This document shows, one piece after another, positions 61,453 to 64,000 of a stretch of DNA of 64,000 bases. The position numbers were made by a program, and so were the translations under genes. How positions within the stretch are numbered: the stretch's first letter is position 1; every line of letters begins with the position of its first letter. Origin of the DNA: Stutzerimonas stutzeri (GTDB lineage Bacteria > Pseudomonadota > Gammaproteobacteria > Pseudomonadales > Pseudomonadaceae); the NCBI RefSeq assembly GCF_000590475.1, contig NZ_CP007441.1, positions 1,385,225 through 1,449,224 of the forward strand. The letters are read 5' to 3'. The notes under the pieces are model-generated. The model did not search any database and was not told where the DNA came from. It saw only the letters and a program-made list of their open reading frames with translations.

Positions 61453-62325
61453 TCACCCAAACGTCCGGTGCATCGCATTGGGCGTTTGATATTTCAAAGA
61501 CTGGTGCGGACGCTCGCGGTTGTATATTGCTACCGACTCGCTCACCATCTTCTTCGCCTGGGTTAAATCCTGTGGTCTCTTGAGCAAAAGCTCGGTCTTC
61601 AATATCCCGTTGACCCGCTCTGCCAGGGCGTTTTGATAACAGTCATAGCCGTCCGTCATCGAGCACCTGATGCCATGTTTGGCATGCAGTGCCTGGTACG
61701 TTCCCGAACAGTACTGGCTGCCTCTGTCCGAGTGGTGGATCAGCGGCTGCACGGTTTGGCGCTGACTCACTGCTCGACGCAGCGCCTAAGCTACCGACTC
61801 GGCGTGCAGGTTTTCATGGACGTGATAGCCCATGATTCTGCGCGAAAAAGCATCCGTCACAAGGCTCAGATAGGCCACACCTTCTTGGGTGGGCAGATAG
61901 GTAATGTCAGCCACCCAGACTTGCTCCGGGCCGCTTGGAACCACCTGATCAGGACCCGCTTTGAGCAGGTTCGGATGCCGCCGAAAGCGATGATGGCTGT
62001 CGGTCGTCTTGTGATACGCCCGCTTGCGGGCCACTAATAAACGTCTCTCGCGCAAAATTGAAAACAAACGGTCTCGACCCACTCGCAGCTCATACTGTGG
62101 CTGGCAATGCAGCAAATAATGCAGCTTCCGCGTCCCCATGCGGGGTTGCCGCAGGCGCTTTTGCGTAACGAAATCAGCTACTTTCTGATCCAGAACCAGA
62201 CGCGTAATGTCGGCGCGATTGCGCTTGTAGTAAGCCTGTCGGCTTATCCCCATGAACTGGCAAGCCCTGCTGATGCTCAGGTTTTGGATGCGCTTTTGCG
62301 AAAGGACTTGCCGGGACGCTTTTTT
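61453..62325 (-). pseudogene. IS3-family transposase OrfB, interrupted by in-frame TAG
   Basis: The rve/DDE transposase reading frame. From the slippery site it reads KKASRQVLSQKRIQNLS and continues through the HTH_21 part and VWVADITYLPTQ (first Asp). At 61786-61788 a TAG stop interrupts it after HENLHAESVA, and the same frame resumes directly with ALRRAVSQRQ, then HHSDRGSQY (second Asp) and NALAERVNG (Glu). Everything else is intact, so one CAG-to-TAG-type change explains the break. Without suppression the DDE triad is split. Confidence 0.88.
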
Positions 62326-62678
62326 ATGACAGATAGACCATAGTCAGTTTGCAAGACATCCACGACAGCTTCGAAAAACTGCGCTTTCTGATTGGACAGC
62401 TTGAGTTGCTCTTCAAGTTCTTTGATGCGTTGCTCTGGCGTTAGCGGGCGGTTTTGCTCGGGCATGGTCCCCATCCTCGGCGAGCCGATGTATGCGCCTG
62501 GATTCCAGTTTTGCCGACCGTGCTTGCGTAACCACGTCAGAACGGTCGTCTTGCCTTGAATCCCGTAACGCTCCTGAGCCTCTCTATAGGTCAGCTCGCC
62601 TTTTTCGACCTGATCGACGACCGATAATTTAAAAGTCATCGTGTAGTCTCGCTGGCTACGCCTTTCTGCTGATTCCAT
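62277..62678 (-). CDS. IS3-family OrfA (HTH protein)
   Basis: This 133-residue OrfA with an N-terminal helix-turn-helix (TFKLSVVDQVEKGELTYREAQERYGIQGKTTVLTWL region) and a leucine-zipper-like C-terminal coiled coil (RIKELEEQLKLSNQKAQFFEAVVDVL). It overlaps orfB and contains the frameshift run, allowing an OrfAB fusion. It appears intact. Confidence 0.85.
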   Translation of the reverse strand: MESAERRSQRDYTMTFKLSVVDQVEKGELTYREAQERYGIQGKTTVLTWLRKHGRQNWNPGAYIGSPRMGTMPEQNRPLTPEQRIKELEEQLKLSNQKAQFFEAVVDVLQTDYGLSVIKKRPGKSFRKSASKT

Positions 62679-62740
62679 CGCATCCTCCTGGAAAACAGAT
62701 CAGAAGGTGTAAACCCTATTCAGGACGGGACACTGGACAC

Positions 62741-62769
62741 AAAAAAGGGATGCCGAAGCATCCCTTTTT
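62741..62769 (-). terminator. Rho-independent terminator of rne
   Basis: Stem GCATCCCTTTTT / AAAAAGGGATGC (12 bases, 62742-62753 with 62758-62769), tetraloop CGAA, ending in a T run on the minus strand. The insertion sequence ends immediately beyond it. Confidence 0.9.
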
Positions 62770-62783
62770 GACTGCTGTGCCTG

Positions 62784-64000
62784 TCAGTTCTGGCGCTTGT
62801 TGGCGTCATCCTGCTCGGCGGCTTCGTCGGCTACCTCAGGCTCAGCTTCCGCAGTGGGCTTGACCGGCTCCACCTCGTCGGGCTGAACAACTTCTGTGAC
62901 GGCCTGTTCGGCTTCTGGTTCGGCCGTTTGTGGTTGCGCCCGTTCAACGGCCTGCTCTTCCTTGCTGCTGACCGCATCGACGATTGATTGCTCGACCGAT
63001 GCAACATTAACCGCCTCGCTGACAACGATTTCAGGGCTTGCCAGCTCCGCTGGCGCCTGTGCTTCGGCTGAAGCGTTCGCTTCGGCGGATTTCGCCTCGG
63101 CTTCGGCTGCCTCTTTGGCCAGACGCTCCTGCTCGAGGCGACGACGACGTACTTCGCGTGGGTCGTTGGGCGCACGGCCGGTTGCCGTCAGAGCTGGTGT
63201 TACCGGCTCGATTGGCGCCGGAGTAGGCTGCTCGGACGCCGGCGTGACCTGGGCCTGCACGACCTCAGGCTCAGCTGCCAACGGTTGGCTGGTTTCCTGC
63301 GGGGCAGGGGCTGGCTCGGCTTCCACGATGGCCGGCGTCGTGGCTTCGGCTGCTGGCACTGCGACAACTTCGGCTGGCTGTACCGCTTCGGTTATATTGG
63401 CTGTTTCGTCGACGGCTTCGACTGATGCTGGTGTTTCCGGGGCCGTCTCAGGCTGGATAGCCGCTGGCGCTGCGTCGGTATCGGCCGTATTTGCCGCCAG
63501 GGCGGCCGCGGTCGCGGCGATGGCAACCTGCTCGGATTTCACAGGCGCATTGCTTTCGCTGACTTCGGCAACGTTGCTCTCGGCCTCGTCACCAATCTCA
63601 TTGCCGTTGGAATCACGCTGGCGATCACGGCGGTTGCTGCGGCGACGCTGACCACGGGAGCGGCGACGCGGACGATCGCTGCCTTCGGTCGATTCCTGTT
63701 CCTCTTGAGCAACCTCCGCAGTCTCATTTTGCTGCAGTTCTTCCGCGTTTGCGGTTTGCTCTGCCCGAGGCTTACGCTCTTCGCGAGGTGGGCGTGGTTT
63801 ACGCTCGGTGACTTCCTCGCTAACAGCAGGAGCTGGTGCAATCTGGGCTTGTTCGTCGAGCGGTGCGCGCAATTCGCGCTTGCGCTCTTCGCGGGGCTGA
63901 CGGTCTTCGCGCGGCGTGCGCTCGCGACGCGGTTGTGGCTGCGCCGGGCTATCGTTGGCCTCGACCGGCTCGCGGGCTTCGCGTGGCTTGCGCTCTTCAC
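62784..64000 (-). CDS. rne: Ribonuclease E, C-terminal scaffold region (5' part outside window)
   Basis: About 405 codons are visible, open to the window edge; no real start lies in this part. The text is low-complexity: Arg/Glu/Pro-rich repeats (EERKPR, REERK, RRERTPRED), an Arg-rich RNA-binding patch (RRRSRGQRRRSNRRDRQRD), then a long Ala/Glu/Pro/Val-rich tail ending DDANKRQN. This is the disordered C-terminal half of RNase E that tethers RNA and degradosome partners; the catalytic half is beyond 64000. Identity rests on composition plus the murB-rne order known from pseudomonads. Confidence 0.9.
   Translation of the reverse strand, partial: EERKPREAREPVEANDSPAQPQPRRERTPREDRQPREERKRELRAPLDEQAQIAPAPAVSEEVTERKPRPPREERKPRAEQTANAEELQQNETAEVAQEEQESTEGSDRPRRRSRGQRRRSNRRDRQRDSNGNEIGDEAESNVAEVSESNAPVKSEQVAIAATAAALAANTADTDAAPAAIQPETAPETPASVEAVDETANITEAVQPAEVVAVPAAEATTPAIVEAEPAPAPQETSQPLAAEPEVVQAQVTPASEQPTPAPIEPVTPALTATGRAPNDPREVRRRRLEQERLAKEAAEAEAKSAEANASAEAQAPAELASPEIVVSEAVNVASVEQSIVDAVSSKEEQAVERAQPQTAEPEAEQAVTEVVQPDEVEPVKPTAEAEPEVADEAAEQDDANKRQN

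Larger units (their letters stand above)
61422..62739 (-). mobile_element. IS3-family insertion sequence between murB and rne
   Basis: About 1.3 kb. It has orfA (62277-62678) and orfB read by -1 frameshift at the A6G slippery run (62319-62325). Inner ends share the inverted sequence GTCCTGAA(A)TAGG.TTTACACCT (left about 61428-61448, right 62707-62726 complement) and the outer tips are TGTCTAG / TGTCCAG in inverted orientation; the two ends differ by a few bases of spacing. No target duplication could be confirmed. The right tip is 2 bases from the rne terminator. orfB is broken by an amber codon, so this copy is probably immobile by itself. Confidence 0.8.

Noticed and set aside
61419..62742. 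Three-base target duplication flanking the insertion sequence
   Set aside because: The bases beside the proposed ends (CTG and CAA) do not match, and shifting the ends by one does not help; ends remain approximate.
1..64000. CRISPR arrays, tRNA/rRNA genes, prophage or plasmid genes
   Set aside because: No regularly spaced repeats, no cloverleaf or rRNA segments and no phage structural genes were recognised on reading the window.

Overview
The window looks like a chromosomal segment of a Pseudomonas-type gammaproteobacterium, most likely the Stutzerimonas/Pseudomonas stutzeri group. It has high G+C. From about 34.6 kb on, the order mfd - long GAPDH - nqrABCDEF - apbE - nqrM - sthA - GDPD - PilZ - lolCDE - DUF2062 - comEC - exbBD - lpxK - kdsB - LMW-PTP - murB - rne is, from memory, the core order of P. 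aeruginosa (PA3002 down to PA2976). No tRNA, rRNA, CRISPR array, plasmid origin or prophage was recognised.

Layout. (a) 1-6.9 kb is a mixed segment: the end of a sodium/solute symporter, a small outer-membrane barrel, a two-gene HAM1-like/SIR2-like cassette of visibly lower G+C, a truncated haemoglobin, a universal stress protein behind an ANR/FNR-type box, an HNH protein, a YebC paralogue and an EamA exporter. (b) 7-12.2 kb has a chemoreceptor, dGTPase and a solitary ammonium transporter with a good sigma-54 promoter. (c) 12.3-20.3 kb has two TetR-controlled units: an RND efflux pair, and a three-gene operon (glutathione S-transferase, PNPOx-like flavoprotein, exported metallo-beta-lactamase-fold protein without metal ligands). 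(d) 20.4-34.6 kb has a divergent class A penicillin-binding protein, PhzF, a MocR regulator, CcoG, LrgA/LrgB, a dehalogenase-like hydrolase, WrbA, a GNAT acetyltransferase and a SWIM-SNF2 helicase. (e) 34.6-64 kb is the core block, interrupted only by one IS3-family insertion between murB and rne.

Functional themes. The core block joins sodium-pumping respiration (Nqr with its flavin-insertion and iron-insertion helpers ApbE and NqrM), NAD(P) balance (SthA), lipoprotein export (LolCDE) and lipid A/Kdo/peptidoglycan precursor synthesis (LpxK, KdsB, MurB).

The most notable element is the HAM1-SIR2 pair at 1958-3308. The SIR2-like protein keeps the NAD-binding and catalytic motifs of NADase effectors. 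The HAM1-like protein keeps the nucleotide-pocket framework but has Glu-His where the family has its catalytic Asp-Asp, which suggests a nucleotide sensor rather than a housekeeping pyrophosphatase. The combination recalls KomB and KomC of the Kongming anti-phage system (dITP-triggered NAD depletion), but no KomA-like deaminase lies nearby, so this may be a compact two-gene variant.
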